From Pseudomonadota bacterium (GTDB lineage: Bacteria; Pseudomonadota; Gammaproteobacteria; Burkholderiales; Burkholderiaceae_E): DNA of 62,182 bases. The translations under genes were made by a program, and so were the position numbers. Below the pieces are notes generated by a model that did not search any database, was not told where the DNA came from, and saw nothing but the letters and a program-made list of their open reading frames with translations. Positions 35,792 through 44,773 of this stretch are shown piece by piece; the first letter of the stretch is position 1; each line of letters opens with the position of its first letter. Where the stretch lies: NCBI GenBank assembly GCA_023388075.1, contig JAEWGX010000106.1, positions 1 through 62,182 of the forward strand. Reading direction: 5' to 3'.

Positions 35792-37207
35792 CTATTTCTT
35801 CTCGTCCTGCCGATTCTTCTTCACCGGGCGTTGCCAGCCCGGCACGGTCTGCTGCTTCGCGCGGCTCAGGGTCAGCGCATCCGGGGGCGCCTCGCGCGTG
35901 AGGGTGGTCCCCGCGCCCAGCGTCGCGCCGCGTCGCACGGTCACCGGCGCGACGAGCTGGGTGTCGCTGCCGATGAACACGTCGTCCTCGATGACGGTCT
36001 TGTGCTTGTTGGCGCCGTCGTAGTTGCAGGTGATGGTGCCGGCGCCGATGTTCACCCGCGCGCCGATCTCGGCATCGCCGACGTAGGCGAGATGGTTCGC
36101 CTTCGAGCCGGCGGCCATCCGCGCGTTCTTGAACTCGACGAAGTTGCCGACGTGCGCCTCATCGCCCAGGTCGGTCCCGGGGCGCAGCCGGGCGAACGGC
36201 CCGACCCGCGCGGCCTTTCCTATGCGCGCGGCGTCCACGTGGCTCATCGCCAGGATCTCCGCGTCGTCGGCGATGGTCGCGTCACGGATGACGCAGTTGG
36301 GTCCGATGCGAACCCGGTCGCCGAGCGTAACCACGCCCTCGAAGACGCAGCCCACGTCGATGAACACGTCGCGGCCGCAGGCAAGGCGCCCGCGCACGTC
36401 GATGCGCGCGGGATCCGCGAGCGTGACGCCAGCCTCGGTCAGCCCGAGCGCGACGTTGCGCTGGAACTGCCGCTCCAGCTCGGCGAGCTGGGTCTTGCTG
36501 TTGACCCCGGCGGTCTCCCAGGGGGCGGCGGGCTGCACGGTCTGCACCGCCACGCCGTCGCGCACGGCGGCGGCGATCACGTCCGTCAGGTAGTACTCGC
36601 CCTGCGCGTTGTGGTTCCGGAGCGCGGCAAGCCAGGCCTTGAGGCGGCCGGTGGGGGCCACCAGGATGCCGGTGTTGATCTCCCGTATCTGCCGCGTCGC
36701 CTCGTCGGCATCCTTCTGCTCGACGATGCGCGCCACGCGTCCGTTCTCCCGCACGATCCGGCCGTAGCCGGTCGGATCCTCCATCGTCTCGGTGAGCAAG
36801 GCGACGCACTCGCCACCGCGGCTCGCCTCGGCCAGGCGTCGCAGGGTCTGCGCCGCCACCAGGGGCACGTCGCCGTAGAGGACCAGCGTCGGGTGCGTGT
36901 CCTCGAGGAACGGCACGGCCTGGGCGACGGCATGGCCGGTGCCGAGCTGGGGGGACTGCAGCGCCCAGTCGATCGCCGGCCCCGCCGCGCCTTGCTTGTC
37001 GGCGTCGCTCGCTCCGGGCCCGGCGAAGGCGGCGCGGACGCGATCGCCGCCGTGGCCGTAGACCACGACGAGCTTCGCCGGCGCGAGGCTGCGGGCGGTA
37101 TCCAGCACGTGACCGAGGAGGGGGCGTCCGGCAATCGGATGCAGCACCTTGGGCAGGTCCGAGTGCATCCGCTTGCCCATGCCTGCTGCGAGGATGACGA
37201 TGTTCAT
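35792..37207 (-). CDS. glmU: Bifunctional UDP-GlcNAc pyrophosphorylase / GlcN-1-P acetyltransferase
   Basis: A 471-residue enzyme. The N-terminal uridylyltransferase has MNIVILAAGMGKRMHSDLPKVL, LYGDVPLV and NTGILV. The C-terminal left-handed beta-helix acetyltransferase has VGNFVEFKNARMAAGSKANHLAYVGDAEIG and NIGAGTITCNYDG. The ATG at 37207 matches the family start; a longer frame to 37279 is not homologous. It works with glmS downstream to make UDP-GlcNAc; the two form one operon. Confidence 0.97.
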   Translation of the reverse strand: MNIVILAAGMGKRMHSDLPKVLHPIAGRPLLGHVLDTARSLAPAKLVVVYGHGGDRVRAAFAGPGASDADKQGAAGPAIDWALQSPQLGTGHAVAQAVPFLEDTHPTLVLYGDVPLVAAQTLRRLAEASRGGECVALLTETMEDPTGYGRIVRENGRVARIVEQKDADEATRQIREINTGILVAPTGRLKAWLAALRNHNAQGEYYLTDVIAAAVRDGVAVQTVQPAAPWETAGVNSKTQLAELERQFQRNVALGLTEAGVTLADPARIDVRGRLACGRDVFIDVGCVFEGVVTLGDRVRIGPNCVIRDATIADDAEILAMSHVDAARIGKAARVGPFARLRPGTDLGDEAHVGNFVEFKNARMAAGSKANHLAYVGDAEIGARVNIGAGTITCNYDGANKHKTVIEDDVFIGSDTQLVAPVTVRRGATLGAGTTLTREAPPDALTLSRAKQQTVPGWQRPVKKNRQDEKK

Positions 37208-37272
37208 GGTTGGAGAAATGCGGCGATACTCGGGCCAGTCGTTACGTGGGAACGGATATTCAGTTGGGATCG

Positions 37273-38154
37273 ATGACATTGCTGCCCCGGCCGGAGGGCG
37301 GCCAGCTTATCACGGGGCTTTCGGGCAGGGCGCTTCGTGTCACCGCGTTGCTTGCCTTGTCACTGTGTGTTGCGGCGTGCTCGACGCTGAAGCTCGGCTA
37401 CGAGAGCCTGCCGCGGCTTGCGACCTGGCAGGCCGACCGCTACCTGGCGCTCGACGACGACCAGAAGTCGCTGGTCGCCCGGCGCGTGCGCGAGCTGCAG
37501 CGCTGGCATCGCCAGACTCTGTTGCCAGTGTATGCCGGATTCCTCGGCCGGATCGAGGAAGAAGTGCGCAGACCGGTCACCGCGACACAGGTGGCCGCCT
37601 GGCGGCAGGAGTTGCTGGACGGATGGGAGCCGCTCGCGCGGCAGTTGGCGCCGGCGGTGGCGGAGCTGGCGGTCACCCTGCGTCCGGAGCAGCTGGATCA
37701 TCTGCGCGGCGCGCTCGCCCGCGCGAACGAGAAGGCTGCCGCCAAGTACTACCCGGCGGATCCGGCCAAGCGGCCGACGGCGCGCTATCGCAGCCTCGTG
37801 AACCGCACGCAGTCCTTCCTCGGCGAGGCGAGCGATGCCCAGAAGGCGGCCATCCATCAAAGCCTGCCGGCCGCGCTCGAGCAGGCGCGGCTCTGGTGGC
37901 AGGCGAGGCTAGCGCGCCAGCAGGCGGTGGTGGATCTGCTCGAGGCGCTCGCGCTCGAGAAGCCTGCGCCCGCCGAGGCCGAGCGCCGTGCCCGCGCCGT
38001 GCTGGCCGGGCTGTTCGACGCGGCCGGCGACGGCGGAGATACCGATATCCTCACTGCCCGGCTGCTGACGCTCGCCACCCCGGAGCAGCGCGACCACCTG
38101 GTCAACTCGCTGCGGGACTATCGGAACGATTTCCGGCTTCTCGCTGCTCGCTGA
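37273..38154 (+). CDS. DUF6279-type lipoprotein
   Basis: A 293-residue lipoprotein. The signal (LRVTALLALSLCVAACSTL) has lipobox VAAC, followed at once by the family motif LGYESLPRLATWQADRYLALDDDQK. The remainder is helical and rich in Arg, Glu and Ala. The ATG at 37273 is the best fit; a GTG-type extension upstream to 37210 has no support. The role is unknown, probably in the outer membrane. It is divergent from glmU, and its last 53 bases overlap the convergent symporter gene. Confidence 0.78.
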   Translation: MTLLPRPEGGQLITGLSGRALRVTALLALSLCVAACSTLKLGYESLPRLATWQADRYLALDDDQKSLVARRVRELQRWHRQTLLPVYAGFLGRIEEEVRRPVTATQVAAWRQELLDGWEPLARQLAPAVAELAVTLRPEQLDHLRGALARANEKAAAKYYPADPAKRPTARYRSLVNRTQSFLGEASDAQKAAIHQSLPAALEQARLWWQARLARQQAVVDLLEALALEKPAPAEAERRARAVLAGLFDAAGDGGDTDILTARLLTLATPEQRDHLVNSLRDYRNDFRLLAAR

Positions 38155-39616
38155 AGCTGATCTCGCCCGCCGCGGCGGCGACCACCTCGGGATGCCCGGG
38201 CCCGCCCACCATGCTCGGCATCAGCGAGCCAACCACCATGCCGACGATGGCCGCGCCCAGCCCGACGAACTGCGGCGGGATCAGCGCCTCCGGGTCCACC
38301 AGCTCGGCGGCGATCCAGCCGACCAACCCGAGCACGATCGAGAGCAGCGCCCCCTGTGGCGTCGCCCGCCGCCAGAACATGCCGAAGGCAAGCGGCGTGA
38401 ACGCGGCCACCAGCGTCACCTTGTAGGCGTTCTGCACCATCTGGTACATCGACGATTCGCTCAGGAGCGCGAACATCGTCACGCCGATGGTGAACAGCAC
38501 CAGGATCACCCGAAGCAGGCGCAGGACGTACTGGTCGGCGATGCGGGCACCCACCAGCGGCCGGATGACGTTCTCCGTGAGCACGGCCGTCGGGGCAAGC
38601 AGCGCGCCGGCGGCGGTCGAGAGGATGGCCGAGAGCAGCGCGCCGAAGAAGAGCACCTGCGCGAAGAGCGGCGTGCGATCCAGGATCAGCTGCGGCAGGA
38701 TCAGCTGGAAATCGGTATCGTCCGTGGCGAGCACCGCCCTGACCTTCTCGGGGTCGATCAGCAGCGCCGATACCGCGATGAACATCGGCACGAAGGCGAA
38801 GACGAGGTAGAAGCAGCCGCCGATCAGGGTGCCGCGCATCGCGGTGGTCTCGTCCTTGGCGGAGGTGACGCGCTGGAACACGTCCTGCTGCGCCACCGAT
38901 CCGATCGCCATGGTCGCCCAGGCGGCGATGAAGGCAAGCCAGTCGCGCAGCGTGAACGTGGGCCAGAAGTTGAACTTGTCGGCCTCCTGCGCCGCGCTGA
39001 CCACGGCGCCGACGCCGCCCGCCATGTCGGCGAGCAACCAGGCGATGTAGAGCAATCCCAGCACGATCACGGTCGTCTGGAACAGGTCGGTGAGCGCGAT
39101 CGACCACATCCCGCCGTACATGGTGTAGGTCATCACGATCAGCGCGCCGATCACCGTGCCCTGCGTCAGGCTGATCGCCCCGCCGGTCACGGTGTTCATC
39201 ACGATGCCGAGCGCCACCAGCTGCGCCGAGGTCCAGCCGAGGTAGGACAGCGTGATCGCCACCCCGGTGCCGATCTCCACCGTCTTGTTGAAGCGCTTGC
39301 GGTAGAAGTCCCCGATGGTGACGAGGCGCAGCCGGTAGAACGGACGGGCGAAGAAGATCGCCACCAGGATCAGGCAGGAGGCGGCGCCGAACGGATCGCC
39401 CACCACCCCGCCCATGCCCTCCTTCAGGAAGGTGGAAGAGACCGCCAGCACCGTCTCCGCGCCGAACCAGGTCGCGAACACGGTGGCGATGTTCATGTAG
39501 AGCGGAAGGCTGCGGCCGGCGACCAGGTAGTCGGCCGAGCTCTTCACCCGGCGTGCGGCGTACAGTCCAATGGCGATCGTCATGGCGAAATACAGCGCGA
39601 CGAGCACGATCAGCAT
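38102..39616 (-). CDS. Sodium:solute symporter (SSS family)
   Basis: A 504-residue protein with about 13 transmembrane segments. Family features are ADYLVAGRSLPLYMNIATVFATWFGAETVLA, SYLGWTSAQLVALG, MYGGMWSIALTDLFQ and GALLSAILSTAAGALLAPTAVL. It imports a solute with sodium; the substrate is not evident. The 3' end overlaps the DUF6279 gene on the other strand by 53 bases, so its last ~17 residues (SFSEQREAGNRSDSPAAS) are coded on both strands. Confidence 0.9.
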   Translation of the reverse strand: MLIVLVALYFAMTIAIGLYAARRVKSSADYLVAGRSLPLYMNIATVFATWFGAETVLAVSSTFLKEGMGGVVGDPFGAASCLILVAIFFARPFYRLRLVTIGDFYRKRFNKTVEIGTGVAITLSYLGWTSAQLVALGIVMNTVTGGAISLTQGTVIGALIVMTYTMYGGMWSIALTDLFQTTVIVLGLLYIAWLLADMAGGVGAVVSAAQEADKFNFWPTFTLRDWLAFIAAWATMAIGSVAQQDVFQRVTSAKDETTAMRGTLIGGCFYLVFAFVPMFIAVSALLIDPEKVRAVLATDDTDFQLILPQLILDRTPLFAQVLFFGALLSAILSTAAGALLAPTAVLTENVIRPLVGARIADQYVLRLLRVILVLFTIGVTMFALLSESSMYQMVQNAYKVTLVAAFTPLAFGMFWRRATPQGALLSIVLGLVGWIAAELVDPEALIPPQFVGLGAAIVGMVVGSLMPSMVGGPGHPEVVAAAAGEISFSEQREAGNRSDSPAAS

Positions 39617-39720
39617 CGGGTCCCTACTCCTGCGAGAAAGATTGCGCGGCGAATGTCCGGGGAAGGCCGTGCGTCAGGCAGGCAGCCCGCGCCGGGCCGA
39701 GGCATGGAACGGCGCTGCTG

Positions 39721-41310
39721 TCAGAGCAGGCCGGCCAGCCAAGGCCACGACTGTACCAGCAGAATTGCCAGCAGCAGCACGGCGAAGATGCGGATCCAAC
39801 GCTGGGTCCGGCGCTGCTCGGCGATCAGCCTGGCCAGCAGCGCCTCCTGGGCGGGATCGCTCTGGGGTCGCGCCTGCTGCTCGAGGGCGGCATGGGCGAG
39901 CCGCGGCAGTTGCGGCAGCAGCTGCGGCCAGCGCTGGGACTCCTGCTTGAGCCGGTCCAGCATGCCGCGCACTCCCACCTGCTCGTTCATGAAGACCTCC
40001 AGGATGGGCTTCGCGGTCACCCAGAGGTCGAGGTCGGGATCCAGCTGGCGGCCCAATCCCTCGATGTTGAGCAGGGTCTTCTGCAGCAGCACCAGCTGCG
40101 GCTGGATCTCGACGTTGAAGCGGCGGGATGCCTGGAAGAGGCGCATCAGCACCAGCCCCAGGGAGATCTCGCTCAACGGCCGGTCGAAGACCGGCTCGCA
40201 ACAGGCGCGCACCGCCCCCTCCAGCGCCTCGACACGGGTATTGCGCGGCACCCAGCCGGATTCCACGTGCAGCTCCGCGACCCGCCGGTAGTCGCGCCGG
40301 AAGAAGGCCAGGAAGTTCTGGGCCAGGTAGTTCTTGTCGAACTCGGAGAGCGTGCCGACGATGCCGAAGTCGAGCGCGATGTAGCGGTTGAAGTCCTCGC
40401 CCTCGTCCCCCACCAGGATGTTGCCGGGGTGCATGTCGCCATGGAAGAAGCCGTGGCGGAACACCTGGGTGAAGAAGATCTCCACCCCGTCGCGCGAGAG
40501 CTTGCCGAGGTCGATGCCGGCGGCACGCATCCGCTCCACCTGGCTGATCGGGATGCCGCTCACCCGTTCCATCACGATCACGTTGGTGCGGCAGTAGTCC
40601 CAGTACATCTGCGGGATCCGCAGCAGGCCGGAGTTGGCGAAGTTGCGCCGCAACTGGTTGGCGTTGGCTGCCTCGCGGACCAGGTCGAGCTCGTCGTGCA
40701 GGTAGTGGTCGAACTCGTCGATCACCTCCAGGGGCCGCAGGCGGCGCACGTCCGCGGAGAGCCGCATCGCGAGCGAACCCGCGGTCCGCAGCAGGTCCAG
40801 GTCCTTGCCGATCACCTCGGCCATGCCCGGCCGCAGCACCTTGACGGCGACCGGGCTGCCGTCCTTGAGCCGCGCGAAGTGAACCTGGGCGATCGAGGCC
40901 GAGGCCACCGGCACCTGCTCGAAGTCGTCGAAGACCTGGTCGATCTTCGTTCCGAGGCCGCGCTCGATCTCCGCGATGGCGAGCCCCGCGGGGAAGGGGG
41001 GGACCCGATCCTGCAGCAGGGCGAGCTCGTCCGCGATGTCGGGCGGCATCAGGTCCCGCCGTGTGGACAGCACCTGGCCGAACTTGACGAAGATCGGGCC
41101 GAGGCTCTCGAACGCCATGCGCGCCCGCACCCCGCGCGGCTCGCGGCGCGTGCCCAGGCGCAACAGGCGCGTGAACCGCAGCGCCAGCAGCGACCCCATC
41201 GACGTGGCCGCGCCCGTCGCCACCAGCTCGTCCAGCCCGAAGCGCCGGATCACCCACAGGATGCGCACCAGCCGCGTGGCGCGCGCTACGATCGAGGGCG
41301 ACCGAGCCAA
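39721..41310 (-). CDS. ubiB: UbiB-family ubiquinone biosynthesis kinase-like protein
   Basis: About 529 residues. The atypical kinase features are GPIFVKFGQVLSTRRDLMP (KxGQ), the Ala-rich loop VASASIAQVHFA, the lysine in VAVKVLRPG, HGDMHPGNILV and ALDFGIVG. A C-terminal double transmembrane hairpin (RIFAVLLLAILLVQSWPWL) matches. The start is uncertain: TTG at 41310 gives a typical length and a family-like start (RATRLVRILWVIRRFGLDEL). It supports aerobic ubiquinone synthesis at the inner membrane. A 31-base repeat sits immediately upstream. Confidence 0.92.
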   Translation of the reverse strand: MARSPSIVARATRLVRILWVIRRFGLDELVATGAATSMGSLLALRFTRLLRLGTRREPRGVRARMAFESLGPIFVKFGQVLSTRRDLMPPDIADELALLQDRVPPFPAGLAIAEIERGLGTKIDQVFDDFEQVPVASASIAQVHFARLKDGSPVAVKVLRPGMAEVIGKDLDLLRTAGSLAMRLSADVRRLRPLEVIDEFDHYLHDELDLVREAANANQLRRNFANSGLLRIPQMYWDYCRTNVIVMERVSGIPISQVERMRAAGIDLGKLSRDGVEIFFTQVFRHGFFHGDMHPGNILVGDEGEDFNRYIALDFGIVGTLSEFDKNYLAQNFLAFFRRDYRRVAELHVESGWVPRNTRVEALEGAVRACCEPVFDRPLSEISLGLVLMRLFQASRRFNVEIQPQLVLLQKTLLNIEGLGRQLDPDLDLWVTAKPILEVFMNEQVGVRGMLDRLKQESQRWPQLLPQLPRLAHAALEQQARPQSDPAQEALLARLIAEQRRTQRWIRIFAVLLLAILLVQSWPWLAGLL

Positions 41311-41311
41311 G

Positions 41312-41424
41312 TCAGCGCCGCCCGGCCGCCCGAAGGCGCTGACACGCCCCCGCGGGGGGCAGCGAACGAAGTGAGCGTGGGGGCCGTCCCATCTCAGCGC
41401 CGCCCGGCCGCCCGAAGGCGCTGA
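41312..41424. repeat. Perfect 31-base direct repeat, one copy forming the ttcA tail
   Basis: The same 31-mer occupies 41312-41342 and 41394-41424, 82 bases apart. Each copy has 8-base inverted ends (TCAGCGCC / GGCGCTGA), so each can fold as a hairpin. The right copy contains the ttcA stop and its last ten codons; the left copy abuts the ubiB start. Between them is a G/C run pair (CCCCCGCGGGGGG) and the segment GCGAACGAAGTGAGCG. The latter resembles a dispersed intergenic repeat common in Comamonadaceae, from memory. Confidence 0.85.
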
Positions 41425-42251
41425 TCCGCCCCCTCGGCTTCGCTCCGCTCGATCGCAGCGAAGTCGTGGCGCGTGCGGTCCAGCAGATGCGAGGGCGTGA
41501 CCCGGCCGAGCGCGGCGAACACCGTGTCCACCCGCCCCGGGAAGCGCTTCTCCCACTCCCGCAGCATCGCCTTGGCCTCGCGCCGCTTGAGATTGTCCTG
41601 CGAGCCGCACAGGTTGCAGGGAATGATCGGGTACTCGCGCAGCGCCGACCAGGCGATCAGGTCCCGCTCCTCCACATAGGCGAGCGGCCGGATGACCACG
41701 TGGCGACCGTCGTCGGACAGCAGCTTGGGCGGCATCGCCTTCAGCTGGCCGGCGTGGAAGAGGTTGAGGAAGAAGGTTTCCAGGATGTCGTCGCGGTGGT
41801 GGCCGAGCGCGATGCGGGTCGCGCCCAGCTCGTCCGCCACCCGGTAGAGGATGCCGCGGCGCAAGCGCGAGCAGAGCGAGCACATCGTCCTGCCCTCGGG
41901 AATCACCCGCTTCACGGTGCTGTAGGTATCCTGCGTCTCGATGTGAAACGGCACGCCGAGCCGCTCCAGGTACTCGGGCAGCACGTGCGCCGGGAAGCCG
42001 GGCTGGCGCTGGTCCAGGTTCACCGCGACGATCTCGAAGGAGACCGGGGCGCGCTCGCGCAGCGCGAGCAGGATGTCCAGCATCGCGAAGCTGTCCTTGC
42101 CGCCGGAGAGGCACACCATCACCCGGTCGCCCTCGCCGATCATGTCGAAGTCCGCGATCGCCTGGCCCACCAGGCGATGCAGGCGCTTGGACAGCTTGTT
42201 GGCCTCGTGGTCGGCGCGGCGCGTATCGGTGGTCGGCAGTTCGTTCAGCAT
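41394..42251 (-). CDS. ttcA: tRNA 2-thiocytidine biosynthesis protein TtcA
   Basis: A 285-residue PP-loop ATPase that puts sulfur on C32 of tRNAs. Visible are the P-loop VCLSGGKDSFAMLD, the 4Fe-4S CxxC motif TMCSLCSRLRRG, GHHRDDILETFFLNLFHAG, and PIIPCNLCGSQDNLKR. The last ten residues (ADQRLRAAGRR) are coded by a 31-base repeat found again upstream of ubiB, so the tail was probably acquired from an intergenic element. Confidence 0.95.
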   Translation of the reverse strand: MLNELPTTDTRRADHEANKLSKRLHRLVGQAIADFDMIGEGDRVMVCLSGGKDSFAMLDILLALRERAPVSFEIVAVNLDQRQPGFPAHVLPEYLERLGVPFHIETQDTYSTVKRVIPEGRTMCSLCSRLRRGILYRVADELGATRIALGHHRDDILETFFLNLFHAGQLKAMPPKLLSDDGRHVVIRPLAYVEERDLIAWSALREYPIIPCNLCGSQDNLKRREAKAMLREWEKRFPGRVDTVFAALGRVTPSHLLDRTRHDFAAIERSEAEGADQRLRAAGRR

Positions 42252-42259
42252 GGGATCGT

Positions 42260-43123
42260 TCAGTCGTCCGCCGGCATCAGGCTCGCATCGCGGGGCAGCG
42301 GAAAGAGGTGCTGTCCGCCGTCCACCTGCAGCACCGTGCCGGTGATGGATCGGTTACCCACGGCGAACACCACCGCGTCCGCCACGTCCCGCGGCGTGCT
42401 GGAGCGGCCGAGTGGCGAGAATCGCGCCTGCGCGCGGCGGAAGGCGGCATCGTCCTGCAGGTAGCTCGGCAGCGTGAGGCCGGGCGCGATGCCCACCACC
42501 CGCACCCGCGGCGCCATCGCCTGGGCGAGCATCGCCACCGCGGCCGCGAGGCCTGCCTTGGCGACGGTGTACGAGAGGAAATCCGGATTGAGGTTGTACA
42601 GCTTCTGGTCGAGCAGGTTGACGATCACGCCTTCGGCGCTCTCGTCGGCGCCATGCCCATCCGCCGGCGGCGTCGCGCCGGGCTTCTCGCCATCAGGCAA
42701 CTGCTCCAGCAGCGCACGCGACAGCAGGATCGGGGCGACCAGGTTCGGCACCAGGTGCGCCTGCAGCGATTGCGCGTCCACCGTGGCGATGTCGTCGTGG
42801 ACGAAGCGCGACGCGTTGTTGACCAGCACGCGCACCGGGCCGAGCTGGCGGCCGAGCTCGGGCAGCAGCCGAAGGGTCGCTTCGGGGTCGTCCAGCCTCG
42901 CGGCCAGGCAGACGCTGCGTCGACCCAGCGCGCGCACCTCCGCGGCGGTGCGGTGCGCCTCCGCTTCCGAATCGGCATAGTGGATGCCGACGTCCCAGCC
43001 GTCGCGAGCCAGCGCGAGCGCGATGTGGCGCCCGAGGCGCCGGGCGGCGCCCGTCACCAGTGCGACCCTGGAAGCCGGCGCGGCCGCCGGCGGCTGCGGG
43101 AAGGCGGCGTCCGAAGCATGCAT
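42260..43123 (-). CDS. Pteridine reductase-type short-chain dehydrogenase
   Basis: A 287-residue SDR. The cofactor motif is TGAARRLGRHIALAL, with the TGx3RxG form typical of pteridine reductases (PTR1/FolM). VLVNNASRFVHDD and the catalytic Tyr/Lys in FLSYTVAKAGL follow, then GIAPGLTLPS. The ATG at 43123 opens the family N-terminus. It would reduce dihydrofolate/dihydrobiopterin-type substrates with NADPH. It lies 8 bases upstream of the ttcA start codon region, on the same strand (ttcA downstream). A loop around residues 155-170 (GEKPGATPPADGHGADES) is longer than usual. Confidence 0.85.
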   Translation of the reverse strand: MHASDAAFPQPPAAAPASRVALVTGAARRLGRHIALALARDGWDVGIHYADSEAEAHRTAAEVRALGRRSVCLAARLDDPEATLRLLPELGRQLGPVRVLVNNASRFVHDDIATVDAQSLQAHLVPNLVAPILLSRALLEQLPDGEKPGATPPADGHGADESAEGVIVNLLDQKLYNLNPDFLSYTVAKAGLAAAVAMLAQAMAPRVRVVGIAPGLTLPSYLQDDAAFRRAQARFSPLGRSSTPRDVADAVVFAVGNRSITGTVLQVDGGQHLFPLPRDASLMPADD

Positions 43124-43282
43124 GGCGGGCACTGTAGCATGGGCCGCGACGGCGACCGCCGCCCGTCCCCAGGCCGGAACGGGCAGTTCCCCGGCCGGGG
43201 ACGTCCCCGCCGCGCCCGGTCCCATTCGCGCCGGCCGACGAGGCCCCGGGCGGTCCGCGATTCGTTGGTGCGAGAATGGCTC

Positions 43283-44515
43283 ATGGACGAAAATCAGCGC
43301 TCGCGTGCCGCCCGGCCGGCCGCGGCCCGGTTGCCGCAGCCCGGCGCGGATGACGCAGCGATCAGCGAGGCGCTCGAGCGCCGGATCATAGGGGAGATCG
43401 ACCGCGAGGGCGGCTGGATCCACTTCGATCGCTACATGGAGCTCGCGCTCTACGAGCCGGGCCTTGGCTACTACAGCAACGGCAAGCCGGTCTTCGGGCC
43501 GGGCGGCGATTTCGTGACCGCGCCGGAGCTCACGCCGCTCTTCGGCGCGGCGGTGTCCCGGCAGGTCGGCTCATGGCTCGCGGCCTGCGGCGGCGCCCCG
43601 CACGTGGTCGAGTTCGGCGCCGGCAGCGGCGCGCTCGCGAGCCAGTTGCTGAACGCGCTGGACCGGCAGGGCTTTCGCGACCTTCGCTACCAGATCGTCG
43701 AGCTGTCCGCCGACCTGCGGCGCCTGCAGCGCCAGAGCATCGCGGCACGGTTGCCGCAGATGGTGGACCAGGTGGAGTGGCTCGATGCCGCACCCACCGG
43801 CCTGCGCGGCGTGGTGGTGGCCAACGAGCTGCTCGATGCGATGCCGGTGCGTGCGTTCGAATGGGACGGGCGCGAGCTCCGCGAGGCGGGCGTCGCGGCG
43901 ACCGGGGGCGAGCTTGGCTGGTCGTGCCGTCCGGCGGACGAAGGTCTGCGGGCACTGGTCGACGACCTTGGCGTCGACACCGCGGGCTGGCACCTGCCGT
44001 ACCGCTCCGAGCTCTGTCCCCGTCAGGGAGCCTGGCTCGCCACCGTCGCCAACGGCATGGATTGCGGCGCCATCCTCCTACTCGACTACGGCTTCCCCGC
44101 AGCGGAGTACTACCATCCCCAGCGGGTCGGCGGCACGCTCATGAGCCACTTCCGGCATCGCGCCCTCACCGATCCGTTCGTCTGGCCGGGCCTGCAGGAC
44201 ATCACCGCGCACGTCGACTTCTCCCGTCTGCTGGCCGCGGGCGTCGCGGCCGGGCTCGAGCCGCTCGGCTACACCTCGCAGGCGAGGTTCCTGCTCAACT
44301 GCGGGCTGCTCGACGAGCTCGAGGCGCTGCCCCGTGACGAGCAGCGGCTCTGGTTCTCCCAGGCGCAGGCGGTGCAGCGCCTGTTGTCGGAGGCGGAGAT
44401 GGGCGAGCTGTTCAAGGCGATCGCCTTCGGCAAGGGCATGCCGCCGAGCGCGAGCCTGCCGGGCTTTGTCGACGGCGACCGCCTGATGGCGCTGCAGCCG
44501 CGGGACACGCGATGA
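43283..44515 (+). CDS. MidA/NDUFAF7-like class I SAM methyltransferase
   Basis: A 410-residue protein. The N-terminal IHFDRYMELALYEPGLGYYSNG segment is the family hallmark, then FVTAPELTPLFGAAVSRQV. The SAM motif VVEFGAGSGALASQLL, GVVVANELLDAMPV and ILLLDYGFPAAEYYHPQR follow. The mitochondrial relative NDUFAF7 methylates an arginine in complex I; the bacterial target is not established. The ATG at 43283 is chosen over a far longer frame that overlaps the pteridine reductase gene antisense. The stop overlaps the next start (ATGA). Confidence 0.9.
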   Translation: MDENQRSRAARPAAARLPQPGADDAAISEALERRIIGEIDREGGWIHFDRYMELALYEPGLGYYSNGKPVFGPGGDFVTAPELTPLFGAAVSRQVGSWLAACGGAPHVVEFGAGSGALASQLLNALDRQGFRDLRYQIVELSADLRRLQRQSIAARLPQMVDQVEWLDAAPTGLRGVVVANELLDAMPVRAFEWDGRELREAGVAATGGELGWSCRPADEGLRALVDDLGVDTAGWHLPYRSELCPRQGAWLATVANGMDCGAILLLDYGFPAAEYYHPQRVGGTLMSHFRHRALTDPFVWPGLQDITAHVDFSRLLAAGVAAGLEPLGYTSQARFLLNCGLLDELEALPRDEQRLWFSQAQAVQRLLSEAEMGELFKAIAFGKGMPPSASLPGFVDGDRLMALQPRDTR

Positions 44516-44706
44516 TCAAGTGGCTGCTCACCATCATGCTGGCGCTCGTCCTGTTCGCCGGCATCACCCCGTTGCTGCGCCGGCTCGGCATCGGGCGCTT
44601 CCCGGGCGACTTCAAGGTGCGGATCGGCGGACGCGAGTACTTCCTGCCGATCGCCTCGACCGTACTCCTGTCGCTGCTGGCGATGCTGGTGGGGCGGTTC
44701 ATCTAG
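44512..44706 (+). CDS. DUF2905 small membrane protein
   Basis: A 64-residue protein with two transmembrane helices flanking a conserved RLGIGRFPGDFKVRIGGREYFLPIAS-type stretch (LGIGRFPGDF is the DUF2905 hallmark). The start overlaps the MidA-like stop by four bases, so translation is probably coupled. The function is unknown. Confidence 0.9.
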   Translation: MIKWLLTIMLALVLFAGITPLLRRLGIGRFPGDFKVRIGGREYFLPIASTVLLSLLAMLVGRFI

Positions 44707-44773
44707 GAAGCTGACGGGGCTGGAAAGGGGCCCGCGTGCACGGCGCGGGCCGTGCCGCGACGGCGAGGGGGCA

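Noticed and set aside
33995..37276. A 1093-codon plus-strand open frame over glmS and glmU
   Set aside because: It mirrors two certain housekeeping genes; its composition is that of an antisense GC-rich frame.
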